Assembly: GCF_900142845.1 (NCBI RefSeq)
Contig: NZ_FSRU01000001.1
Coordinates: 2,046,001 to 2,110,000 of the forward strand
Length of the DNA stretch: 64,000 bases
Reading direction: 5' to 3'
From: Paraburkholderia phenazinium
GTDB lineage: Bacteria; Pseudomonadota; Gammaproteobacteria; Burkholderiales; Burkholderiaceae
Part shown: positions 1 through 8,070 of the stretch, piece after piece
How positions within the stretch are numbered: position 1 is the stretch's first letter
Layout: every line of letters begins with the position of its first letter
Notes under the pieces: model-generated
Databases searched by the model: none
Told to the model about the DNA's origin: nothing
Seen by the model: the letters and a program-made list of their open reading frames with translations, nothing else
Translations under genes and position numbers: made by a program

Positions 1-2
1 TG

Positions 3-1649
3 TGCGGCGTAGGCCGGGTGCTGGCTTTTATTGGCGTAGGTGTGCTGGGTGCGCTCGTGGTGGCCGGGGTCGCGTCGGGACGACCGGTGCTAGGACTGAC
101 GGTGGGGTTATTGCTCGCGGCCCCCGCTGCGGCGACGCTGCACTGGCTGGAATCCTGGCTGGCGCACGACATGGCTTACCGGCTGCTGGCGGAAATGCGC
201 ATCGCCTTGTTCGCCAAGCTCGAGCGCCTCGCGCCCGCTTATCTCCTGCGCCGGCGCTCCGGCGATCTGGTGGCGCTGGCAACCCAGGATGTGGAGACGG
301 TCGAGTATTTCTACGCCCACACCGTGGCCCCGGCTTTCGTCGCGGTGCTGATCCCCGCCGGTGTGCTGGCGCTGCTGGCATGGGCGGCCTGGCCGCTCGC
401 CCTGGTGCTGCTGCCTTTCCTCGCCTGGGCAGGCCTGACGCCGGTGTTCGCGCGCGGCAAGATCGATCGCCTGGGTGGTCAGGCGCGCGCGGCGCTGGGG
501 CTATTGGGCGCGCATCTCACGGAAACGATTCAAGGCCTCGCCGAACTCGCCGCCTTCCAGGCCACCGGCCGGCGCCGCGAGGTGTTTCTCGCCGATACCG
601 CTACCTATCAGAAGCAGCGCTCGGCTCTGCTGGATGACCTGTCGCGCCAGAGCGCCGCGCTCGAGGTGGCGACCGGCCTGGGCGGTCTGGCCGTCGCGTT
701 GCTCGGAGCCGTGCTGTCTTCGCGCGGCTGGTTTGCGCATGAATGGCTGCCGCTGCTGGTGCTGGTCTCCGTGGCCGCCTTCATGCCGGTGGCCGAGATT
801 GGCCAGGTGGCGCGTCAACTGGCGGACACGATCGCGTCGACGCGGCGCCTGCATGTCGTCGAAGCGGAGCCTGAACCGGTTACCGACGGCGACCTCCCGG
901 TGCCCACGAATCCGCAGGTGCGACTCGACGCGGTGAGCTTCGCTTACCCGGGGCGCAGCGCACCGGCGCTGGAGCGGGTCAGCTTCGCCGTGCGTCCCGG
1001 CAGCACCGTTGCGCTGGTCGGTGCGTCGGGCGCGGGCAAGTCGACGGTGGCCAATCTGCTGCTGCGCTTCTGGGATCCGCAGCAAGGCGCCATCACGTTA
1101 GGCGGCGTCGACTTGCGCCGGTTGCGCCTCGACGACTTGCGCAGCCATATCGCGCTGGTCGCGCAGGACACCTATCTGTTCAACGACACGCTCGAGGCCA
1201 ACATCCGTCTCGCCGGGCGCGATGTGTCCGACGCGGACGTGCGTCGCGCGCTCGACCGGGCCGCGCTGAGCGAGTTTGTCGAACGCTTGCCGGACGGACT
1301 GGCTACCCGGGTGGGCGAGCGCGGCGTGCAGTTGTCGGGCGGGCAACGTCAGCGGGTCGCGATTGCCCGCGCGTTCCTGAAGGACGCGCCGATCCTCGTG
1401 CTCGACGAGGCCACCTCGCATCTGGACACGATCAGCGAGCAGCAGATCCGCGCCGCGCTCGACGAACTGATGGCGGCGCGCACCTCTATCATCATTGCGC
1501 ACCGCCTGTCCACGATTCAGAACGCCGACACGATTCTGGTGATGGATGCCGGCCGGGTCGTCGAGGCCGGCAGTCACGACGAACTGCTGGCGGCCGGCGG
1601 GGCGTATGCGCGGCTGGTTGCGCATCAGTCGGGTGTGGTGGCCGCGTAG
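3..1649 (+). CDS. ABC exporter half-transporter, fused permease and ATPase (5' partial)
   Basis: The reading frame is open to the left edge, so the N-terminus lies outside the window. The first in-frame start-like codon (GTG 18) is probably internal. About 290 residues of type-1 exporter membrane domain come first, with hydrophobic segments near the edge and around visible residues 105-145 and 220-260. A nucleotide-binding domain follows: Walker A GASGAGKST, Q-loop, signature [14 protein letters not shown], Walker B PILVLDEATS and H-loop AHRLST. This is the CydCD/MsbA-like fused half-transporter layout, which works as a dimer in the inner membrane. The substrate cannot be read from the sequence. 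A CydC- or CydD-like partner upstream is possible, since the gene ends alone just before a convergent alcohol dehydrogenase. Confidence 0.85.
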   Translation, partial: CGVGRVLAFIGVGVLGALVVAGVASGRPVLGLTVGLLLAAPAAATLHWLESWLAHDMAYRLLAEMRIALFAKLERLAPAYLLRRRSGDLVALATQDVETVEYFYAHTVAPAFVAVLIPAGVLALLAWAAWPLALVLLPFLAWAGLTPVFARGKIDRLGGQARAALGLLGAHLTETIQGLAELAAFQATGRRREVFLADTATYQKQRSALLDDLSRQSAALEVATGLGGLAVALLGAVLSSRGWFAHEWLPLLVLVSVAAFMPVAEIGQVARQLADTIASTRRLHVVEAEPEPVTDGDLPVPTNPQVRLDAVSFAYPGRSAPALERVSFAVRPGSTVALVGASGAGKSTVANLLLRFWDPQQGAITLGGVDLRRLRLDDLRSHIALVAQDTYLFNDTLEANIRLAGRDVSDADVRRALDRAALSEFVERLPDGLATRVGERGVQLSGGQRQRVAIARAFLKDAPILVLDEATSHLDTISEQQIRAALDELMAARTSIIIAHRLSTIQNADTILVMDAGRVVEAGSHDELLAAGGAYARLVAHQSGVVAA

Positions 1650-1655
1650 CGGTTT

Positions 1656-2675
1656 TTAGCGGTCAAGGCGAATCACCACCTTGCCGAAGTGCTGGCCCGA
1701 CTCGAGATGCCGGTAGGCGGCGGGGGCGTCGTCAAAGCCAAACACGCGATCGACAACGGGCCGGATCTGATGGAGGCCCACGAACCGGGCCACCTCATCG
1801 AGCATCGAGCGGCTGCCCACCATGATGCCGTGCAGCCGCTTGATGCCGCCGATCACGGCTAGCAGTTCGAGCTGCGGTCCGCTAAAGCCGCTCACGCCGC
1901 CGATGATCGACACCAGTCCGCCCATTTTCGTCGCCGCAACCGATCTCGGCAGCGTGTCCCGTCCACCGACTTCCACGACGATATCGGCGCCTGCGCCCTC
2001 GGTCAGGCGGAGGACTTCGTTCTGCCATTCGGGCGTGGCCCGGTAGTTGATCGTCGCGTCGGCACCCAGTTGGCGTGCGCGTTCCAGTTTTTCATTGCTC
2101 GACGACGTGATGATGGTGCGCAGTCCCGCTGCGTGCGCCAATTGCAATGCGTAGATCGACACGCCGCCTGTGCCGAGCAGCACCACCGTCGAGCCGGGTT
2201 TGGCATCGCCGTCCGCGAACAATGCGTTCCATGCCGTGACGCCGGCACACGATAACGTGGATGCCTCGTCGTAGCTCAAGTGAGCCGGGATCGGCACAAG
2301 GGCCGCTTCATCGACCACGAACCGCTCGGCCAGCACCCCGTCCGACTGCGCGCCCGGCGAACCGCCGACCTTCCACGGCGCGGGGCCGCCATCTATCCAG
2401 TGCGGGAAATACGTATTGATGACGCGATCGCCAGGTTTGAAGCGGGTCACGTTGCGGCCGACCTCGACCACTTCGCCCGCGCCATCGCACAGCGGGATCA
2501 GTGGAGCATCGGCGAGGCCGAGATAGTCGCCGCGCGCGAACATCAAATCCCGATAGTTCAACGACGCCGCGTGAATCCTGACGACGACGTCGTCCGGCCC
2601 CGCCGGGCGGGCCGTCGCATCGCTTCGCTGCAAACCGGCGATACCCGCGCCAGGTTTCAATGTCCATGCATTCAT
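1656..2675 (-). CDS. Zinc-type alcohol dehydrogenase family protein (MDR, quinone oxidoreductase-like)
   Basis: A 339-residue medium-chain dehydrogenase/reductase. The N-terminal GroES-like domain (CDGAGEVVEVG) is followed by a Rossmann fold with VVLLGTGGVSIYALQLA, which binds NAD(P). The catalytic zinc cysteine of classical ADHs is not obvious, so a zinc-free quinone reductase-like activity is also possible. I chose ATG 2675 over the longer frame to 2732 because GAGAGG lies just upstream and the preceding residues do not look like a family N-terminus. It is divergent from a LysR gene at 2801, which suggests that regulator controls it. It converges on the ABC exporter with only 6 bp between the stops. 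Confidence 0.85.
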   Translation of the reverse strand: MNAWTLKPGAGIAGLQRSDATARPAGPDDVVVRIHAASLNYRDLMFARGDYLGLADAPLIPLCDGAGEVVEVGRNVTRFKPGDRVINTYFPHWIDGGPAPWKVGGSPGAQSDGVLAERFVVDEAALVPIPAHLSYDEASTLSCAGVTAWNALFADGDAKPGSTVVLLGTGGVSIYALQLAHAAGLRTIITSSSNEKLERARQLGADATINYRATPEWQNEVLRLTEGAGADIVVEVGGRDTLPRSVAATKMGGLVSIIGGVSGFSGPQLELLAVIGGIKRLHGIMVGSRSMLDEVARFVGLHQIRPVVDRVFGFDDAPAAYRHLESGQHFGKVVIRLDR

Positions 2676-2800
2676 AGCGACCTCTCGAGATAGAAAGAAG
2701 TCCCTATGGTAGTGTTGCCTCAAAGGACGCATTGGCGAGATATTGACGACTTACCGTCGCCTGGCAGGAGACAAAGGCGGCAGCGATGGAGGGGCATGCG

Positions 2801-3709
2801 ATGGACGACCGGCTAAGAGGCGTGGCCGAGTTTGTGGACGTGGTGGATGCCGGCAGTTTCGCCGCTGCGGGCGAACGCCTTGGCGTCACGCGCTCTGCGA
2901 TAGCGAAGATCGTGGACCGGCTCGAGCAGCGCCTCGGCGTGCGCTTGCTGCAGCGAACCACGCGCCGTTTGAGCCTGACCGACGAGGGGCACGCGTACTA
3001 CGACCAGTGCCGTCGCGTTATGGCTGAACTCGGCGCGGCGGAGGCCGCGCTCGATGCCGGCCGCCGCGAGCCGTCGGGAAGGCTGCGGATTACCGCGCCC
3101 GTGCTGTTCGGCCGGCAGTGTGTCGCACCGGTGATGCTGAAGCTGATCGAGCGCTATCCGTTGCTCGACGTCGAGATGTCGTTCAGCGATCGTGTCGCGG
3201 ATCTGGTTGAAGACGGCTTTGACATTGCGGTGCGAATCGGAGCGCTGCCGGACCATGCAACGCTGGTCGGGCGCCGGCTTGGCGTTCAGCGGATGGGCAT
3301 TTGCGCGTCGCCCGGCTGGCTTGAGCGAAACGGCCAGCCGTCAGGCCTCGCCGAGCTTGGCTCGCTCGTCGGCGTTGCCTACGGGCGTGGCGGACAGAGC
3401 ATGCCGTGGCGCGTGCTCGGGGCAGACGGCGAAGTGCAGGAGGTCCGTGTCGCCTCGCGCCTGCGCTACGACGATCTCCAGGCCATTGCGGACGCCGCCG
3501 CGGCCGGCGCGGGCCTCGCATGGTTGCCGTGCTGGCTCATGGCGCCGTATCTGCGCGACGGCCGCCTCGCACTCGTGATGGACAGCAACAGCGTGCAGGG
3601 CGCGGAGGTGCACTTATTGCGCTCGCAGTCGCGGCATATCCCGTCCAAGGTACGCGTTGCAGTCGATGCGCTGGTTGAAGAGATACCTCGGGTGCTGGCC
3701 AGGATCTGA
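2801..3709 (+). CDS. LysR-family transcriptional regulator
   Basis: A 302-residue LysR-type protein. The N-terminal winged helix-turn-helix covers about residues 1-60 (SFAAAGERLGVTRSAIAKIV, then LLQRTTRRLSLTDEG). A periplasmic-binding-like effector domain follows, with the typical DIAVRIG turn near residue 140. This is the short-loop CrgA/DsdC-like subtype common in Burkholderiaceae. Two in-frame ATGs are possible, 2786 and 2801. I prefer 2801 because GGAGGGG at 2788-2794 sits 6 bp before it. It is divergent from the alcohol dehydrogenase at 2675, the usual arrangement for a LysR regulator and its target. The effector is unknown. Confidence 0.88.
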   Translation: MDDRLRGVAEFVDVVDAGSFAAAGERLGVTRSAIAKIVDRLEQRLGVRLLQRTTRRLSLTDEGHAYYDQCRRVMAELGAAEAALDAGRREPSGRLRITAPVLFGRQCVAPVMLKLIERYPLLDVEMSFSDRVADLVEDGFDIAVRIGALPDHATLVGRRLGVQRMGICASPGWLERNGQPSGLAELGSLVGVAYGRGGQSMPWRVLGADGEVQEVRVASRLRYDDLQAIADAAAAGAGLAWLPCWLMAPYLRDGRLALVMDSNSVQGAEVHLLRSQSRHIPSKVRVAVDALVEEIPRVLARI

Positions 3710-3802
3710 GCGCGGTGCGGGTTTGGTCAGGTTGGGATTCCTAATTGGCTCCATAGGAGATGCAGATAGCATCGGCGAAAACGTATCGGCGCACGCGGGT
3801 GT

Positions 3803-4441
3803 TCACGCGTAAGGCGTGCCCGCCAACGCGGCCTTCAGGCCAAGGCTTCCCTTATCGACAATCGCGAGAAAGACGGCCTTTGCCTCCTCTGCATCCTGCT
3901 TCTGCCGAAACGTCCGGTGCGCCTGGATGAGGGCCACGGTCCACGTTGCGAGGAGCAGATCGGCCGCCAGATGAGCGTCGGGATCGCCAGGTTTTCGCCC
4001 GACGCATTCGGATAGCGCCACCGTGACGACTTGCGCAAGTTCATCGCGTATCGCTCTCGCTCGAGCCTTGAGGGTGCCGCTGCCCTCGATCGTCTCGATG
4101 AAGCCCTGGCTCGCCACAGAAAATTCGATGAACGGGCTCCGTTCCGCAACCAGCCGATGAGCGAGCAGACGCAAGGTCTCGATCGGAGCCACGCCGGGAT
4201 CGTGCCGCCGCAACGCTTCGCGCAGCATCTCGCGACCCTCTTCGTCGCGATCGAAGAACATGTCCTCCTTGCGCGGAAAGTGATTGAACACGGTCATCCG
4301 TCCGACGTCGGCGGCGGACGCGATCTCGTCCACCGTCACGTTGTCGAAGCCCCGCTCGAGGAAGAGGCGCGTGGCGGCATTAGAGATGCCTTGCCGCGTG
4401 GCAAGGCGCTTACGGGATCGGCGATCGGCTGGGATTGACAT
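3803..4441 (-). CDS. TetR-family transcriptional regulator
   Basis: A 212-residue TetR-type repressor. The N-terminal helix-turn-helix spans about residues 15-60, with ATRLFLERGFDNVTVDEIA followed by VGRMTVFNHFPRKEDM. The all-helical C-terminal domain would bind an unknown small ligand. It is divergent from a flavin monooxygenase whose start lies 54 bp away, and a perfect 6-bp-arm palindrome lies in that gap. The likely reading is that it represses both itself and the monooxygenase and is released by the substrate or a related aromatic compound. That regulatory link is inference from position and the palindrome. Confidence 0.9.
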   Translation of the reverse strand: MSIPADRRSRKRLATRQGISNAATRLFLERGFDNVTVDEIASAADVGRMTVFNHFPRKEDMFFDRDEEGREMLREALRRHDPGVAPIETLRLLAHRLVAERSPFIEFSVASQGFIETIEGSGTLKARARAIRDELAQVVTVALSECVGRKPGDPDAHLAADLLLATWTVALIQAHRTFRQKQDAEEAKAVFLAIVDKGSLGLKAALAGTPYA

Positions 4442-4465
4442 GTCGCCATTTTACCGCATAATAAA

Positions 4466-4478
4466 TGTACTGAGTACA
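4466..4478. promoter_or_regulatory. Palindrome TGTACTGAGTACA, probable TetR operator
   Basis: A 13-bp palindrome with 6-bp perfect arms around one central base. It lies 25 bp upstream of the tetR start and 17 bp upstream of the monooxygenase start, in a 53-bp AT-rich divergent gap. A TetR dimer bound here would cover both promoters. Size and symmetry fit TetR operators; the assignment is inferred. Confidence 0.65.
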
Positions 4479-4494
4479 AATATGGATTAAGTAT

Positions 4495-5988
4495 ATGTCA
4501 ACAACAGTTGATGTCGTTGTGGTGGGTGCCGGGCCGGTCGGACTCCTGACCGCCATTGAGCTGACCTTGGGCGGCGTGCACGTCCTCGTGCTGGAACGGC
4601 TCGCCGCCGCGAGCGAGGCCATGAAGGCCATGGCGGTCGGCCCGCTTGCATGCGAAGCGTTACAGCGTCGCGGGATGGCTGCGGGCATCGTCACCGAAGA
4701 GGCGCGCAGTTTCGCGGTGATGAAGCAGTTCACCGAGCAGACCGGCGCGGACCTGCGCGGCCGGGCGGCGAAGTTCAGCGGCCATTTCGCGGGCCTGTTG
4801 ATCAGAAAGGACGCGCAGAACGAGCCGGAACGGCGCGCCTGCGCGGTGGGTCAGCAGGGGCTCGAAGCCATCCTGGCCGACCGCGCGCGTGCGCTTGGTG
4901 TCGAGGTTCGCCGCGAGTGCGATGTAACGCGCTTCGTCGAGCAGGCAGACGGCATCGACGTGGAGTGGGCCTCTCCGCGAGGCCCAGGCCGGATCCGCTG
5001 CGCCTGGCTCGTGGGTTGCGACGGGGGCCGCAGCTTCGTCCGCAAGATGGCCGGCTTTGATTTCCCCGGCACGGCTCCCACCTCGACGTTCTACCAGGTC
5101 ATCGCCGAGATCGACCATCCTGAGCGTCTGTTGCCTATTGGTTGGCGTCGCACATCGGATGGCGTGTTTTCTTATGGGCCTGTTCCTGGCCGGCTGTTCA
5201 TGCTGGACTTCATCGGTACGCCTGAAGATCGGCAGGCGCCTGTCACACGCGAGGAAGTCGAGCTTGTGTTACGCCGCATCAGCGGCGCGGACGTCCGTGT
5301 GAAAGCGCTCGAAAGCGGTAGCCGATGGGCCGACAACACGCGGCTTGCCGATACCTACCGCCGGGGCAGAGTGCTGCTTGCCGGCGATGCGGCGCATGTC
5401 CATTCGCCGTTCGGCGGTCAGGGCCTGAGCCTTGGACTCGTGGACGCGGCCAACCTCGGCTGGAAGCTCGCCGCGGTCGTTCGCGGCGAGCTGCCCGACA
5501 GCCTGCTCGACACCTACACGGCCGAGCGGCGCCCCGTCGCCGAGGCCGTGCTGGCCAACACCCTGGCCCAGGTCGCGATTTTGCGGCCCGATCCGCAATC
5601 GGGTGCGATGCGGGACCTCATCGCAAACCTCATGCAGCTCGATGACGTCAATCGCCTCATCAGCGAGATGATGCGCGGTCTTTCCACCCGTTACGATTTC
5701 GGCTCGGAGCGGGACGACGTCGGACGGCTGATCGGCGACAGGCCGATCGGCCAAGGCGGTGCGAACGTCTCGCTCTACGACGTCATGCAGGACGGCATGG
5801 GTGTGCTTCTCGACGCCTCAACCGGCGGCAACGCTTCCACGCTCGTTGCAACCGCCACGCAGAGAGTGCGTTGCGTCGCCGTCGATACGGGCCCATCGAT
5901 GCTGATTCGTCCCGATGCCTGCGTTGCCTGGGCCGGCGAGGGGAACGGCACGGACGGCCTGGAGGAAGCGCTGCGTCGCTGGTTCTAG
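4495..5988 (+). CDS. FAD-dependent aromatic-type monooxygenase (PheA/TfdB family)
   Basis: A 497-residue group A flavoprotein monooxygenase. It has the FAD-binding GxGxxG at VVGAGPVGLLTAIEL near residue 7, the DG motif WLVGCDGGRSFVRKMAGF near residue 165, and the GD motif LLAGDAAHVHSPFGGQGLSL near residue 295. The C-terminal thioredoxin-like part is short compared with phenol hydroxylases, which puts it nearer the 480-500-residue rifampicin, tetracycline or polyketide hydroxylases. It would hydroxylate an aromatic or polyketide-like substrate with NAD(P)H and O2 in the cytoplasm. Control by the divergent TetR protein is likely. Detoxification and catabolism are both possible; no ring-cleavage gene is next to it. 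Confidence 0.85.
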   Translation: MSTTVDVVVVGAGPVGLLTAIELTLGGVHVLVLERLAAASEAMKAMAVGPLACEALQRRGMAAGIVTEEARSFAVMKQFTEQTGADLRGRAAKFSGHFAGLLIRKDAQNEPERRACAVGQQGLEAILADRARALGVEVRRECDVTRFVEQADGIDVEWASPRGPGRIRCAWLVGCDGGRSFVRKMAGFDFPGTAPTSTFYQVIAEIDHPERLLPIGWRRTSDGVFSYGPVPGRLFMLDFIGTPEDRQAPVTREEVELVLRRISGADVRVKALESGSRWADNTRLADTYRRGRVLLAGDAAHVHSPFGGQGLSLGLVDAANLGWKLAAVVRGELPDSLLDTYTAERRPVAEAVLANTLAQVAILRPDPQSGAMRDLIANLMQLDDVNRLISEMMRGLSTRYDFGSERDDVGRLIGDRPIGQGGANVSLYDVMQDGMGVLLDASTGGNASTLVATATQRVRCVAVDTGPSMLIRPDACVAWAGEGNGTDGLEEALRRWF

Positions 5989-6151
5989 CGCTGTCTTTCG
6001 CAAAGCGCCGCGATCTCCACAGTCGAGGCGCTTTCGTGCGCGAGGGTGCGCCGGTCCATCCATTCGCGCACGACGTTCTCGACGCGCCGTTGGGCTCTCA
6101 AGCCCAACGACATCCAGCGGTAAAACCCGGTGGCGTCCTGGTTTTGTCTCG

Positions 6152-7033
6152 TCAGAGCTTATCGGCGGATTCGACAAGCTTATCCTGCGTCCGCGTATCG
6201 AAGTCACTGGCCGCATGGCGTTCATGCAACTGATCCGCCGGCTCGCCGAACACGCGATTGACCTTGCGTCCGCGCCGCACGGCCGGGCGTTCACCGATCG
6301 CATCCGCCCAACGCTGGACATGCCGATAATCCTGCACCGAGAGAAACTCGCCCGCCTCATAGAGCCAGCCTTTTACCAGCCCGCCGTACCAAGGCCAGAT
6401 GGCCATATCGGCGATCGTGTACTCGCTTCCCGCGATGTATTCGTTATCGGCGAGCTGCTTGTCGAGGACGTCGAGCTGACGCTTTACCTCCATCGCGAAG
6501 CGGTCGATCGCGTATTCGAATTTGCTGGGGGCGTACGCATAGAAATGACCGAAGCCGCCGCCCAGATACGGCGCGCTGCCCATCTGCCAGAACAGCCATG
6601 ACAGGCATTCGGCGCGCGCACCGGCCTCGGTCGGCAAAAACGCGCCGAATTTCTCGGCGAGGTATTGCAGAATCGCGCCGGACTCGAACACCCGGATGGG
6701 CTTCGCACCGCTGCGATCGAGCAGCGCGGGGATCTTGGAGTTCGGGTTCACGCTCACGAAGCCGCTGCCGAATTGTTCGCCGTCGCCGATCCGGATCAGC
6801 CACGCGTCATATTCCGCACCGCTGTGGCCGAGCGCCAGCAGCTCTTCGAGCATCACCGTGACCTTGACGCCGTTGGGTGTTGCCAGCGAATAGAGCTGCA
6901 GCGGATGCTGGCCGACGGGCAAATCCTTGTCGTGCGTCGGTCCCGAGATCGGGCGGTTGATGTTGGCGAAACGGCCGCCATTATCCTTGTTCCAGGTCCA
7001 GACCTTCGGCGGCTCGTAGTCGGCTGTGCTCAT
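6152..7033 (-). CDS. yghU: Glutathione-dependent disulfide-bond oxidoreductase, YghU type
   Basis: A 293-residue glutathione S-transferase-fold protein, close to the E. coli YghU length of 288. It has the distinctive YghU leader, with VWTWNKDNGGRFANINRPI near the start and LPVGQHPLQLYSLATPNGVK before the thioredoxin-like domain. The helical C-terminal domain carries IADMAIWPWYGGLV. YghU and YfcG bind two glutathione molecules and reduce small disulfides such as 2-hydroxyethyl disulfide. It is cytoplasmic and appears to be a single-gene unit facing leftward. A peroxide or disulfide stress role is inferred from the family. Confidence 0.9.
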   Translation of the reverse strand: MSTADYEPPKVWTWNKDNGGRFANINRPISGPTHDKDLPVGQHPLQLYSLATPNGVKVTVMLEELLALGHSGAEYDAWLIRIGDGEQFGSGFVSVNPNSKIPALLDRSGAKPIRVFESGAILQYLAEKFGAFLPTEAGARAECLSWLFWQMGSAPYLGGGFGHFYAYAPSKFEYAIDRFAMEVKRQLDVLDKQLADNEYIAGSEYTIADMAIWPWYGGLVKGWLYEAGEFLSVQDYRHVQRWADAIGERPAVRRGRKVNRVFGEPADQLHERHAASDFDTRTQDKLVESADKL

Positions 7034-7403
7034 GCTTCACGCTCCTTGCATCGTGGGAATAGGGGTGTCGAAGCGAGATTAACAAATTGCCGGAGAACGT
7101 GCTGACGACGTGAGAACGCCGCAAAGCCGCGCGAAGCGGAATCCGCCCGGCAACTCGCGCAACTGCATGTTGTCGTGAACGCCGGGCAAGCGGCGAAGAG
7201 AATGCCTGAGGAATCCGAACAAAAATATGGAAAAGCCGACACCATCCGGTGGATGGCAAATTCGCAACGTGCGGAAACGGCTTTGCATACTTCCTTTACT
7301 CAACCGCTCACACTCTTTACAACGGATTTAGATGGAGGCCGATATCATCGCTCCGCTTGACGCCGCTAGGCCTTAGTCAGGCGTTATTGTCAGGAGCGAA
7401 CTC
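7034..7403. other. Intergenic region, 370 bp, no gene supported
   Basis: This divergent gap lies between yghU and a small unknown gene and must hold both promoters. A short AT-richer stretch at about 7285-7320 could be a promoter for the rightward gene. Short open frames are present on both strands but none has a recognisable protein or a good ribosome site. Confidence 0.4.
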
Positions 7404-7775
7404 ATGTTTGAAATCGGCAAGGAATATTCCCGGGAAGACATTCACAGCGTAACGGGGGGATGCAAGCAGGCCTTCCTGCCCGTGAAGGGCGGCAAGGTCG
7501 TGGCCGCGCGATTGCGCCAGGATCTGAACCCCTATGCCCCGGACGTCATTGTGTGCGACGGCAGTGCCGCCGCCCGCGCGGCCGGTCGAACGCTTGCGCG
7601 GCAGACGGACCCGGTTCCGGTATTCGTGCGAACGGCATCCGACCGCTTTCGCTATATGGGCGAGTACGTCACGGACGAATCGCTGACCGCGCCGCTCGAT
7701 TACGAAAAGTACGTCAGGAACAGTGGCTTTACGCTGGGCCAGATTTCGCGCGTCATCAAGATGAAGCGCCGTTGA
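7404..7775 (+). CDS. Uncharacterised 123-residue protein
   Basis: A small basic soluble protein with no signal peptide or membrane segment. It starts at ATG 7404 after the AGGAGCGAACTC ribosome site. Visible features are GCKQAFLP near residue 20, the DVIVCDGSAAARAAGRTL stretch near residue 48, and a C-terminal RFRYMGEYVTDE. The last recalls the RYxGxY pattern of SRA-like or ScoMcrA-like modules that read modified bases, but this resemblance is from memory and weak. No nuclease motif accompanies it. The neighbours (yghU and the PHA locus) do not suggest a role. Confidence 0.65.
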   Translation: MFEIGKEYSREDIHSVTGGCKQAFLPVKGGKVVAARLRQDLNPYAPDVIVCDGSAAARAAGRTLARQTDPVPVFVRTASDRFRYMGEYVTDESLTAPLDYEKYVRNSGFTLGQISRVIKMKRR

Positions 7776-8070
7776 ATCATCGCATTTGACGCGCTGAATG
7801 GCGCGCCTCCGGCCGGTCGGCGCTGCCGGCGCCGACCGGATGCACCGTTCGATCGTTTCTCCGTTCCCCGCATTACTCTCAGAGGCCTGCTATTGGGGTT
7901 CCATCGGACCCCGGGCCCATGTACTCCTCGCCCCACCAGGCTCCCCTGTTCAGGGGATGGCCGTTTCTCCTGCCGGATTTCATGATGGCGTCAATCGGGG
8001 TGCCACCGTGCGTGATAAGCCTCGTTGACCTGTGTCAGCCCGACTTATTTCCCGCTTGAAGGAGACATCT
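7776..8070. other. Intergenic leader upstream of the PHA locus
   Basis: About 295 bp with no supported gene. It is expected to carry the promoter for the acyl-CoA ligase/PHA genes, but I could not make out a convincing -35/-10 pair or a -24/-12 element. Confidence 0.4.
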
